Assembly (NCBI GenBank): GCA_016291495.1
Contig: JAEEXI010000016.1
Location: forward strand, 1 to 64,000
Direction: 5' to 3'
DNA from: Prevotella sp.
GTDB lineage: Bacteria > Bacteroidota > Bacteroidia > Bacteroidales > Bacteroidaceae
Length of the DNA: 64,000 nt
The position numbers and the translations under genes were made by a program. The number at the start of each line of letters is the position of its first letter. The stretch's first letter is position 1. The notes beneath the pieces are model-generated. The model did no database searches, was not told where the DNA came from, and was given only the letters and a program-made list of their open reading frames with translations. Shown here in pieces: positions 9,313 to 17,116 of the stretch.

Positions 9313-10061
9313 GACAACAACTGTGTTAAGAATACATCACTACAGAGAATCAAGACACTCGAGGTGACTACGGCATCAGTCGATGACTTACCCACATTGA
9401 CGGAGCCACCTTCTACCGTATAGCCGAAATATGAAGGTACGGCAGAGATGATAAAGGCAAAGAACAGACTCTTGATGATACTCATCCATACGAACCACGG
9501 TTGGAAGGAATGCTGAAGTCCCAATGTCAGGTCGTCAGGCACGATGATATGTCCGATATACGCCGTACCATAAGCACCGATGATACCCATAGCTGATGAG
9601 AAAATCACGAGGATAGGCATAATGGTCAGCATGGCAGTGATCTTTGGCAGTATCAGGAAACAGGCAGAGTTAACTCCCATGATGTCCAGAGCATCTATCT
9701 GCTGTGTTACACGCATGGTACCAATCTCTGAGGCAATGTTCGACCCCACTTTACCAGCTAATATCAGACACATGATACTGCTGGAGAACTCCAACAGCAT
9801 AATCTCACGCGTCGTATAACCGCTCACCCAACGGGGCATCCACGGACTCTGGATGTTCAGCTTCATCTGGATACAAATCACAGCACCGATGAAGAACGAA
9901 ATCAGCAGTACGATGCCGATAGAGTTGACACCCAGCTGCGCCATCTCCTTGATATACTCCTTGGCGAACATTCGCAATCGTTCAGGACGTTGGAATGTGC
10001 GTCCCATCAGGAGGATGAATTTCCCGAATGTCGTCAGTGCTTTATGCAGTAATTTAATCAT
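9309..10061 (-). CDS. MlaE-type ABC transporter permease
   Basis: I choose ATG 10061 (MIKLLHKALTTFGKF), giving 250 residues, because a TAATTTTG promoter element lies just upstream at 10080-10087; the frame could extend to 10133. The protein has about five to six membrane helices and the MlaE pattern (GVNSIGIVLLISFFIGAVICIQ, SEIGTMRVTQQIDALDIMGV). With the ATPase it should form an MCE-type phospholipid transporter in the inner membrane. The direction of transport is not shown by sequence. Confidence 0.9.
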   Translation of the reverse strand: MIKLLHKALTTFGKFILLMGRTFQRPERLRMFAKEYIKEMAQLGVNSIGIVLLISFFIGAVICIQMKLNIQSPWMPRWVSGYTTREIMLLEFSSSIMCLILAGKVGSNIASEIGTMRVTQQIDALDIMGVNSACFLILPKITAMLTIMPILVIFSSAMGIIGAYGTAYIGHIIVPDDLTLGLQHSFQPWFVWMSIIKSLFFAFIISAVPSYFGYTVEGGSVNVGKSSTDAVVTSSVLILCSDVFLTQLLS

Positions 10062-10079
10062 CTTTCTTATTTTTCGTTG

Positions 10080-10087
10080 CAAAATTA
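10080..10087 (-). promoter_or_regulatory. -7 element for mlaE-mlaF
   Basis: The minus strand reads TAATTTTG followed by C, matching TAnnTTTG. It sits 18 bases upstream of the chosen permease start. A TTTG at 10103-10100 is only 12 bases away and is too close to be a normal -33 element. Confidence 0.55.
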
Positions 10088-10246
10088 CTAAAATCCTCTC
10101 AAAGGTACTCTCTTTTGCCTTTCTTTTCGACACTTAATCAGTTAATAAAACTTAATATTAGAGAGCGTTCTAGTAAAGTTTGAAGATTAAGCGCTACTTT
10201 TACAAATTGAATTGATAGTTATGAGCCAAAACCTAAAACATACAAT

Positions 10247-13063
10247 ATGAAAAGAACATTTTTACTTTTGTTGACTGTTATCCTTTCAACAGTTATGATG
10301 GCAGGGAATGTGACTCCTGAGCAGGCGTTGGAACAGGCGCGGAACTTTATGCAAAAGCGTGAGGCCAACGGCATCCGTCCCAGAAGGGGAGCAAGCGTCG
10401 TGCAACAGTTCAGTACGGCAAAGCAGGTCAGTGGCCTCTATGTGTTTAACATCGCCAACAACGGTGGTTTCGTTATCGTCTCTAACGATGATAGAACGAC
10501 ACCTATTCTCGGCTATGCAGACAGCGGAAACTTGGATCCAAATAACATGCCAGAGAATATGAAGGCATGGTTGCAGGGCTATGCTGACGAGATTGCGTGG
10601 GCGAAGGAACGTGGAATTACGGCTAAGGCTGCACGCCGCACACCATCCGCTATCAAGATACCTATTTCGCCATTAGTGCAGACTAAATGGAATCAGGGTG
10701 ATCCCTATAACAAGCAGTGTCCGGACTTCTTTACCTACGGCAAAAGTGTCACAGGCTGTGTCGCAACCGCAATGGCACAGGTGATGTATTATACAGAGAC
10801 AAAGGCTGGTACGATATCTTCTAACACATTGAAAACGATTGAAGCTTACGATTGTGAAAGAAACTGGGGCAGTCATATCCATGTAGACGCAGTTCCTATA
10901 GGTACCGCCATCGAATGGAGCAAGATGAAAAATACCTATGAAGACGGTGAGACAGGCGATGCTGCCGATGCTGTGGCAAAGCTTATGAAAGTAGTAGGTG
11001 CCTCTGTCCATATGGACTATGCCAATGCTGATAATGGCGGCTCTTCCGCCAATAGTGATATCGTTGACGATGCCTTGAAAACATACTTCGGATATGCAAC
11101 CACCACGCAGTTGGCAGACCGCAGTTATTACTCCTATAGCAACTGGATTGACATGTTATATAATGAACTATACCAAGAGCGTGTTATATTCTATGCCGGA
11201 CAATCGAAGGGCGGTGGTCACGCCTTCTTATGTGACGGTTACCAAGGTGAAGACTTTTTCCACATTAATTGGGGATGGGGCGGAAAAAGTGATGGTTTCT
11301 TTAAGTTGGCGGCATTAAATCCTGACGAGCAAGGTATCGGCGGCAGTAGTTCTACTGATGGCTATAGCACAGGACAAGTAGCAGTTATCGGTATCCAGAA
11401 AGACGGTGAGACAGGCACTGTATCGAGCCATCCCAATACAGTTAGTCTTACACTCAACAGTGTTGCGACGGACAAAACCTCTATGACTACCGACGAAACA
11501 GCCAAGATTACTTTTAATATTACCAACAATAGTGCTGATGAATACGACGGAGAGATTGGCCTTTACTTTATCGATATGGGTTTGGGAGATGGCGAGATGT
11601 TCCTTATCCCAGCTGGAGAATCCAAAGACTGTGTCGTAGACTTTAGTCCTTCTTCTGCAGGAACCTATAAGATTACTGCATATAAGCCTAATGGAGTAGG
11701 ACGCTATGGAAGTATTGATAATACAAAATATGTGACAATTATTGTTGCTGCGGGAAGTGAAAGTTATACAGACAATGTCACGCTGACACTCACACCAATC
11801 GTGGAACATGCTGACCCTTATAGTTCAACGATATATAAGCTTTATGGAAATGATTTCAATGCTGTTATAAGGGTTCAGAACACGAGTGCAACAGATAATT
11901 ACAAAGGCAGACTGCTTTGGAAACTCCTCCCTGGATCTTTCATAGGAGAATTCAATTATGAAGCTGTCGTTATCAACGTTCCTAAGAACAGCTATATTGA
12001 CGTACCAATAAATGTTGAGAATCTTGATATGAGTGAACCCTATTATCAATTTGCTCTTAATTATAGGTATAACGGCAGCACAGCTTCACCAACATGGTAC
12101 CGTTATAATACAAATCCTGCTATCATGACTTATAATGCTGATGGCAGCAAAACAGTCACTAAAGTAAGTGGAGCCTCTTATGCAGTACCTGCAAACACTT
12201 TGGCGGTTGATTTGACAGGAACTGGTATAACAACAGTGACGTCTAGCACAAATCCGAACTGTCTGTATATTACGGATGCTGCTACACTCTCTGGTGCTAC
12301 TAACATTATCAAGAAGAGTGGCTCAACCTACACTGCCACAAATATCACATTGACTGATGGTAACGACTTCTATTCTCCTATTGACTTTACAGCCACGAAT
12401 ATTGAGTTTACCTACAACAACGACCGCTGGGCGGATGGTACGAATGGATGGAACACCATCATTCTGCCCTTCGACGTGACATCAGTGACAGCCAACGGTA
12501 CAGCAATCGACTGGTTCCATAGCGACAGCGATACCGATAAGCAGTTCTGGCTGAAGAAATTCGTCAGCGATGACGTGACAGGCAAAAAGGTGTTCTTCGA
12601 CTTTACTGACGAGATGAAGGCAAATACTCCTTATATCATCGCATTGCCAGGAAATCATTGGGGAACATCTTATAGCCTCAGCGGCAAGGCCATCAAGTTC
12701 ATAGGCAGCGGCGAGGTGAAAAAGAGCGCACCTGCTGTGGTGACAGGTAGCAACTATCGCTTCGTTGGAAATACAAAGGCAGTAAGCACGGAGAACATCT
12801 ACTGCATCAACGGCGCAGGTAATATGTTCGAACTGAAAGCCTCTGGTGGCAGCCCTGCTTTCCGCCCGTTCTTCAAGTCAGGAGTCTTCGATCGTAGCGT
12901 TGCTAGTCTCAGCATTGGTTTCAATGGCACGACAGGTATTGACGCGATGCTGAAGAGCAATGATAGAAAGAATGACGTATACTATGACCTTAACGGTCGT
13001 CGTGTTCTCTATCCTAATAAGGGTGTGTATATCTTAAACGGTAAGAAAGTTGTGATTAAATAA
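10247..13063 (+). CDS. C10 (streptopain-like) cysteine protease with long C-terminal region
   Basis: The 938-residue precursor has a signal peptide (about 1-19), then a Spi-type pro-region that normally blocks the active site, then a peptidase C10 domain. Catalytic Cys171 lies in TGCVATAMAQV and His325 in GGGHAFLCDGY, followed by HINWGWGG. Beyond about residue 390 there are several Ig-like beta domains. The end (YYDLNGRRVLYPNKGVYILNGKKVVIK in part) is a short tail shared by many Prevotella surface proteins and may serve sorting. It is likely a secreted or cell-surface protease related to SpeB and PrtT. A small peptide gene follows after 17 bases. Confidence 0.88.
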   Translation: MKRTFLLLLTVILSTVMMAGNVTPEQALEQARNFMQKREANGIRPRRGASVVQQFSTAKQVSGLYVFNIANNGGFVIVSNDDRTTPILGYADSGNLDPNNMPENMKAWLQGYADEIAWAKERGITAKAARRTPSAIKIPISPLVQTKWNQGDPYNKQCPDFFTYGKSVTGCVATAMAQVMYYTETKAGTISSNTLKTIEAYDCERNWGSHIHVDAVPIGTAIEWSKMKNTYEDGETGDAADAVAKLMKVVGASVHMDYANADNGGSSANSDIVDDALKTYFGYATTTQLADRSYYSYSNWIDMLYNELYQERVIFYAGQSKGGGHAFLCDGYQGEDFFHINWGWGGKSDGFFKLAALNPDEQGIGGSSSTDGYSTGQVAVIGIQKDGETGTVSSHPNTVSLTLNSVATDKTSMTTDETAKITFNITNNSADEYDGEIGLYFIDMGLGDGEMFLIPAGESKDCVVDFSPSSAGTYKITAYKPNGVGRYGSIDNTKYVTIIVAAGSESYTDNVTLTLTPIVEHADPYSSTIYKLYGNDFNAVIRVQNTSATDNYKGRLLWKLLPGSFIGEFNYEAVVINVPKNSYIDVPINVENLDMSEPYYQFALNYRYNGSTASPTWYRYNTNPAIMTYNADGSKTVTKVSGASYAVPANTLAVDLTGTGITTVTSSTNPNCLYITDAATLSGATNIIKKSGSTYTATNITLTDGNDFYSPIDFTATNIEFTYNNDRWADGTNGWNTIILPFDVTSVTANGTAIDWFHSDSDTDKQFWLKKFVSDDVTGKKVFFDFTDEMKANTPYIIALPGNHWGTSYSLSGKAIKFIGSGEVKKSAPAVVTGSNYRFVGNTKAVSTENIYCINGAGNMFELKASGGSPAFRPFFKSGVFDRSVASLSIGFNGTTGIDAMLKSNDRKNDVYYDLNGRRVLYPNKGVYILNGKKVVIK

Positions 13064-13080
13064 AGAAGGAGGAACGAAAA

Positions 13081-13260
13081 ATGAAAAAGACATATATACA
13101 GCCAACAATGGAAGTCTTCATGACAGTGACGCGATATCAGTTATTGGCAGGCAGTGGTCCTGGTGCAGGAGATCAGGTTGATCCGGGACTCTCCAGAGAC
13201 TTGTTCGATTTCGACGATACTGACGATGAGAATCTGAATCAGATTTTAAAGTTAATGTAA
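13081..13260 (+). CDS. 59-residue peptide with AGS/G motif, behind C10 protease
   Basis: This short gene has an unusually clear ribosome-binding site for this phylum (AAGGAGG, 8 bases before the ATG). The product starts MKKTYIQPTMEV, has a central LLAGSGPGAG and ends with an acidic FDFDDTDDEN tract. It has no membrane helix or normal signal peptide. The layout (basic N-terminal leader, AGS/GG-like site, acidic core) resembles leader-core peptides, but I know no established function. It starts 17 bases after the protease stop and ends just before a terminator, so it is almost certainly co-transcribed with the protease. Confidence 0.75.
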   Translation: MKKTYIQPTMEVFMTVTRYQLLAGSGPGAGDQVDPGLSRDLFDFDDTDDENLNQILKLM

Positions 13261-13266
13261 TAGAAT

Positions 13267-13298
13267 AAATGAGCGAAAATTTGTTTTTTCGCTCATTT
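13267..13298 (+). terminator. Terminator of the protease/peptide unit
   Basis: AAATGAGCGAAAA pairs perfectly with TTTTCGCTCATTT around a six-base loop (13 bp stem). The right arm is inside the promoter of the next gene, so terminator and promoter overlap. Confidence 0.8.
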
Positions 13299-13311
13299 AT
13301 TTGTATCTTCG
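13280..13311 (+). promoter_or_regulatory. Promoter of lptB
   Basis: TTTG at 13280-13283 and TATCTTCG at 13304-13311 are separated by 20 bases, the normal spacing for the Bacteroidota housekeeping promoter. The -7 element has one deviation (TTCG for TTTG). The start codon follows 9 bases later. Confidence 0.7.
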
Positions 13312-13320
13312 CAGCCAATT

Positions 13321-14142
13321 ATGGACGAGACAACAAACAGACAGGACGAACAACTGGTGCTCCGCACGGAGGGACTCGTGAAGGTGTATGGAAAGCGCAC
13401 GGTAGTGAACGACGTGAGCTTTAACGTCAGACAAGGCGAGATTGTGGGATTGCTGGGCCCAAATGGTGCTGGTAAGACGACCTCTTTCTATATGACCACA
13501 GGACTGGTGGTGCCCAATGGCGGACACGTCTATCTGGGCGAGGAGGAAGTAACAACTTATCCCGTATATCGTCGTGCCCGTTCTGGTATCGGCTATCTGG
13601 CACAGGAGAACTCCGTATTCCGCAAGATGTCTGTGGAGGACAACATCCTCTCTGTGTTGGAGATGACGGGTAAACCACGTGACTACCAGTTGGAAAAGCT
13701 GGAGAGCCTGATTAAGGAGTTCCGTCTGGGTAAGGTCCGTAAGAACAAGGGTGACCAGTTGTCGGGTGGTGAGCGCCGCCGTACGGAGATAGCCCGCTGC
13801 TTGGCCATCGAGCCGAAGTTCATCATGTTGGACGAACCGTTTGCTGGCGTCGACCCGATCGCCGTAGAGGATATCCAGCAAATTGTGTGGCAGTTGAAAT
13901 ATCGTAATATCGGTATCCTGATTACTGACCATAACGTACACGAAACGCTGAATATCACTGATCGTGCCTACTTGCTGTTCGAAGGGCGAATCCTCTTTCA
14001 GGGAAGTCCTGATGAACTGGCAGTCAATCCCATCGTGAGAGAGAAATACCTTGGCTCCAACTTCGTCCTGCAGAAGAAAGACTTCCAGCGGATGGCGGAG
14101 GAGAAGAAACGAAAGGAAGAGGAAGAAGACAAAGTATCATAA
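13321..14142 (+). CDS. lptB: LPS export ABC transporter ATP-binding protein LptB
   Basis: The 273-residue ATPase has Walker [10 protein letters not shown], signature [15 protein letters not shown] and Walker [20 protein letters not shown], which is the LptB pattern. LptB drives extraction of lipopolysaccharide from the inner membrane by LptFG. The permease genes are not in the window. The protein ends in a charged lysine/glutamate tail of about 25 residues that is longer than in enteric LptB. It is a single-gene unit with its own promoter and terminator. Confidence 0.93.
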   Translation: MDETTNRQDEQLVLRTEGLVKVYGKRTVVNDVSFNVRQGEIVGLLGPNGAGKTTSFYMTTGLVVPNGGHVYLGEEEVTTYPVYRRARSGIGYLAQENSVFRKMSVEDNILSVLEMTGKPRDYQLEKLESLIKEFRLGKVRKNKGDQLSGGERRRTEIARCLAIEPKFIMLDEPFAGVDPIAVEDIQQIVWQLKYRNIGILITDHNVHETLNITDRAYLLFEGRILFQGSPDELAVNPIVREKYLGSNFVLQKKDFQRMAEEKKRKEEEEDKVS

Positions 14143-14147
14143 AAAGA

Positions 14148-14176
14148 AAATCAGCCGATTGGCTGATTTCTTTTTT
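14148..14176 (+). terminator. lptB terminator
   Basis: AAATCAGCC pairs with GGCTGATTT around a four-base loop and is followed by a run of T. The A-rich left flank makes it bidirectional, so it can also end the convergent minus-strand operon whose last gene stops at 14175. Confidence 0.85.
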
Positions 14177-14918
14177 ATAGTAATTCCTTCGGCATCAGTT
14201 CCTGTGCCCGTTGGAAGTCCTCTGGCGTATCCAGCTCATAGGAGAAATAGTTGGTGGTATCCACCACTTTGAACGTATGTCCCTGTGGGATGAGCCGCTC
14301 GAAGCAACGCTCATAGAACACGTCGATGAGTCCTTCCTTCTCTATCATCTGGTCGAGCTCCTTGTAGAGTGCCGTGCTATAGTCTGCCGTCATCTTCTCA
14401 ATGCCTACGGATTCCCCGATGGCATCCTGGATGCTGCACACCTTGCTAATCTCCGTAATATGTCCGTCGCCATCCACAATGACTTTGATTTCCTCCTCGC
14501 CACACTCGTGACGATTCAGGGCGAGGGCAGACTCCGGCTCATGGGCGATGCGTGCCACAGCAGCAGGGTCGCAGAGAATGTCGCTGTCCATTAGCAGGAA
14601 CTCCTTGCCACGCACAAACTCACCAGCCATCCATAGCGAGTAGATGTTGTTGTTATGCTCGTAGTCGGCGTTGTGGAGGAAGTGGAAGGTAGGCTTGTCT
14701 AGACTATCTAGAGGTTCTAGATTATCTAGGAAACTACGAATCTGGTCGGCGCGATAGCCTGTGACTACCACGAACTCGCTGATGCCAGCCTGTTGCATGG
14801 CACGTACGGTACGCTCCAGCAGGGTGCGCCCGCCTACCTCCAACAGACATTTGGGTTTCGTGTCTGTCAGGGGGCGAAGGCGTTTCGCCATTCCTGCGGC
14901 TAAGATAACTCCAATCAT
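14175..14918 (-). CDS. LicC/PntC-like nucleotidyltransferase (probable cytidylyltransferase)
   Basis: I start the gene at ATG 14918 (MIGVILAAGMAKRL), 247 residues; the TTG at 14924 lies in a microrepeat and is less likely. The nucleotide-binding motif AAGMAKRLRPLT and KPKCLLEVGG are those of sugar-1-phosphate and phospho-head-group nucleotidyltransferases. The NNNIYSLWMA segment and DSDIL metal-site region resemble LicC and the cytidylyltransferase domain of PntC, which activate phosphocholine or 2-aminoethylphosphonate. Residues around 64-78 (FLDNLEPLDSLDKP) come from a 9-bp in-frame repeat. It is the last gene of a four-gene operon. Substrate unproven. Confidence 0.82.
   Translation of the reverse strand: MIGVILAAGMAKRLRPLTDTKPKCLLEVGGRTLLERTVRAMQQAGISEFVVVTGYRADQIRSFLDNLEPLDSLDKPTFHFLHNADYEHNNNIYSLWMAGEFVRGKEFLLMDSDILCDPAAVARIAHEPESALALNRHECGEEEIKVIVDGDGHITEISKVCSIQDAIGESVGIEKMTADYSTALYKELDQMIEKEGLIDVFYERCFERLIPQGHTFKVVDTTNYFSYELDTPEDFQRAQELMPKELL
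14697..14730 (-). repeat. In-frame 9-bp CTAGAnnnT microrepeat
   Basis: On the coding strand CTAGATAAT, CTAGAACCT, CTAGATAGT and a partial CTAGAC follow one another. They encode LDN-LEP-LDS-LDK inside the nucleotidyltransferase. A sister repeat lies at 42238-42261 in the LolD-like gene. Confidence 0.75.
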
Positions 14919-14967
14919 GGTCAATTGAAAATTGAGAATTGATAATTGAGAATTAATTTCTCACTTT
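14919..14967. repeat. AATTGA(G/T)AATTG microrepeat between operon genes
   Basis: The spacer between the PLP enzyme and the nucleotidyltransferase consists of near-tandem AATTGAAAATTGAGAATTGATAA units followed in part by CACTTTTCACTTTTT. It has no recognisable gene or promoter. Such spacers occur elsewhere in the window, for example at 37151-37178. Confidence 0.6.
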
Positions 14968-16017
14968 TCACTTTTTCAGGACGTTAAGGATGGTATCAAC
15001 GACAGTCTGTGTCTGCTCCTTACGACCCAGGGTGATGCGCAGGCAAGACTCCAGACCCTTGTCGCTCATGAACTTGATCTTGTAGTCCTGAACCTTCAGA
15101 GCCTCCATCAGGGCGTCCTTGATTTCCAGCGGATACTTGATAAGGATGAAGTTTGCCACACTCTTGTAAACCTTGAAGCCAGGCAGGTTGCCAAGTTCCT
15201 TCTTATACAACTGGCGTCCCCATTCCATATCGTCAGCCACCTTGCGGTAGTGCTCGTCGCTGTCGAGGGCAGCCAGCGCTACAGCCTCAGAGAAGCGGTT
15301 GTAGCCTAAGTACTTGTTGATATAGCTCTCGAACTGGTCGTGACCCTTGCCGATGAAGCCGAAACCTACACGCAGGCCAGGCAGTCCGTAGAACTTAGAC
15401 AGCGTGCGTGAGATAATCAGGTTGCTGTATTTGTTGACCAGCGGAGCGATATAAGCAGTATCGGTGCTGATGAAGCTGGCATAAGCCTCGTCGATGAGTA
15501 CCATCGTGTCGCTGGGAATGTTCTCCATGATGCGACCAATCTCCTCAGGCGTCAGTCCGTTACCTGTGGGGTTGTTGGGCGATGCGAGCAGCAGCATACG
15601 GGGATGTACGCGGTTGGTGTACTCGATGACCTCGTCGATGTCGTAGGCGAAGGTATCCTCTTTCTCGTGCAGGGGATACATCTCAAACGTGCCGCCACAC
15701 TCGCTGGCTACACGATTGTAGTACCACCAGGAGAACTCAGGGATGAGAATCTTCGTGTTAGGTGCTCCTGTCTGGCTGTTGACGGAGAGGAAATAGTGAA
15801 TGGCATTCTTCAGCATATCCTCACCACCATAGGTCAGCAGCACCTGACTCTCGTCTACGCCGTAGATCTCGCTGAGGCGTACGGAGATGACGCTCTTCTT
15901 GCCCTGATCGTAGATACGGGTGTAGAAACATAACGTCTTGGGGTCGAAATTCTTGATAGCCTCTACCACTTTCTGGCTGGGCTCAAAGTTAAATTCGTTT
16001 CTGTCGAGATAATTCAT
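14968..16017 (-). CDS. HisC-like PLP-dependent enzyme (aminotransferase or phospho-amino-acid decarboxylase)
   Basis: The 349-residue fold-type-I enzyme has the HisC/CobD pattern: SPNNPTG at about 146-152, DEAYA at 176-180 and the PLP lysine Lys208 in RTLSKFYGLPGLRVGF. No other his genes surround it. It sits in an operon with a LicC/PntC-like nucleotidyltransferase and a CDP-alcohol phosphotransferase. That setting favours making an amino-phosphate head group, for example by transamination or by decarboxylation as in the CobD branch, rather than histidine synthesis. The reaction is inferred from context only. Confidence 0.8.
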   Translation of the reverse strand: MNYLDRNEFNFEPSQKVVEAIKNFDPKTLCFYTRIYDQGKKSVISVRLSEIYGVDESQVLLTYGGEDMLKNAIHYFLSVNSQTGAPNTKILIPEFSWWYYNRVASECGGTFEMYPLHEKEDTFAYDIDEVIEYTNRVHPRMLLLASPNNPTGNGLTPEEIGRIMENIPSDTMVLIDEAYASFISTDTAYIAPLVNKYSNLIISRTLSKFYGLPGLRVGFGFIGKGHDQFESYINKYLGYNRFSEAVALAALDSDEHYRKVADDMEWGRQLYKKELGNLPGFKVYKSVANFILIKYPLEIKDALMEALKVQDYKIKFMSDKGLESCLRITLGRKEQTQTVVDTILNVLKK

Positions 16018-16057
16018 AATTCTTTATTTTAATTTTTTTCGTTATATCGTGATTACG

Positions 16058-17092
16058 CTATTTCATCTTCATCAGCGCCATTCCGATGGCAATCCAGATG
16101 ATTTCCCTCACGCGGCAGATGATGCTCACAAAGATGCCTAATGCTGCAGAGAGTCCCAATGCAGCAATGGAGAGCACGAAGCCACCCTCCTGGACGCCGA
16201 GCTGCATCGGCAGGAAACCGATGAGGTTGGCAAAGAGCGTGGTGAACGCCACAATCAGGATGCTATGCAGGAAGGTGAGTGTCAGTCCGCCCAGTCCGCC
16301 TCCGCAGTCAATGCCGAAGAGCAGCAGCATGAACATCACCTCCAGGCTCTGAACCACACGCGAGGAGTATTCCAATACCAAACTCTTATAGAACGCCCCC
16401 TTGTCCTGCTGATGCAGGGAGGCTATCTGGTTGTCGATATTCTCTATGGCTTCCGAGTGGCGTGCCCAGAAGCGCAGCGTCCATTTCTTCAGTCCAGGAA
16501 TCTTTGCCACCACACCCAGCACATACTTCACCAGTCCGTTGCGATAACCCTTTCCGAAGAGGTAGAAGAAGAACAGGCAGAACGCCACGATGATGCCGAG
16601 TATGATGCCGATAGCCGTTGTCATAGGCATATCACTCACCAGCACCAGCGCCAAGTAGATGAAGATGCTGATGAACCAGAACCAGAAGTGGGCGAAGAAA
16701 TGCATCATCGCATAGAGGATGACACTCGACGTTGCATGCTGGTTGTCGATATCCTTCGATAGTTCCATGATGCGATATGGCTCGCCGCCCAGTCCGCCGA
16801 CGGGTGTGGCGTAGTTGAGGGCATAGCCCGTAATCGTCAGGCGGTAGAGGCGCCAGAAGCTCACAGGCATCTTGCCTCCGATGTTTCCTTCAATGGTAGC
16901 CTTCCACGCCAGCGCATTCAGTGCATAGACGAATATCCAGATGCCGATGATGGGTATCAGCCAGTAGCCTGCATGACAGAGGTGGTCCCACAGTTCGACG
17001 AAGCTCACGTCGAACGTCAGCAGCATCACGATGCATGCCGCTACTCCCAGTATGAAGAACAGGTTATTGAGCCTTTGTTTCGTCCACTTCAT
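16058..17092 (-). CDS. LPG_synthase_TM (UPF0104) family membrane protein
   Basis: The 344-residue protein has about eight hydrophobic helices and the family pattern (NYATPVGGLGGEPYRI; LPMQLGVQEGGFVLS). This family includes the flippase part of lysyl-phosphatidylglycerol synthases and AglD-like proteins and is often tied to lipid-linked sugar or head-group transport. It sits between the CDP-alcohol phosphotransferase (24 bases upstream) and the PLP enzyme. A role in flipping the operon's lipid product is a reasonable inference but not shown. Confidence 0.82.
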   Translation of the reverse strand: MKWTKQRLNNLFFILGVAACIVMLLTFDVSFVELWDHLCHAGYWLIPIIGIWIFVYALNALAWKATIEGNIGGKMPVSFWRLYRLTITGYALNYATPVGGLGGEPYRIMELSKDIDNQHATSSVILYAMMHFFAHFWFWFISIFIYLALVLVSDMPMTTAIGIILGIIVAFCLFFFYLFGKGYRNGLVKYVLGVVAKIPGLKKWTLRFWARHSEAIENIDNQIASLHQQDKGAFYKSLVLEYSSRVVQSLEVMFMLLLFGIDCGGGLGGLTLTFLHSILIVAFTTLFANLIGFLPMQLGVQEGGFVLSIAALGLSAALGIFVSIICRVREIIWIAIGMALMKMK

Positions 17093-17116
17093 AGATGATT
17101 ACTATCGGCGCAGTCT

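Noticed and set aside
14968..16017. Histidine biosynthesis HisC
   Set aside because: No his genes are near and the operon is a lipid head-group type; HisC likeness alone does not fix the function.
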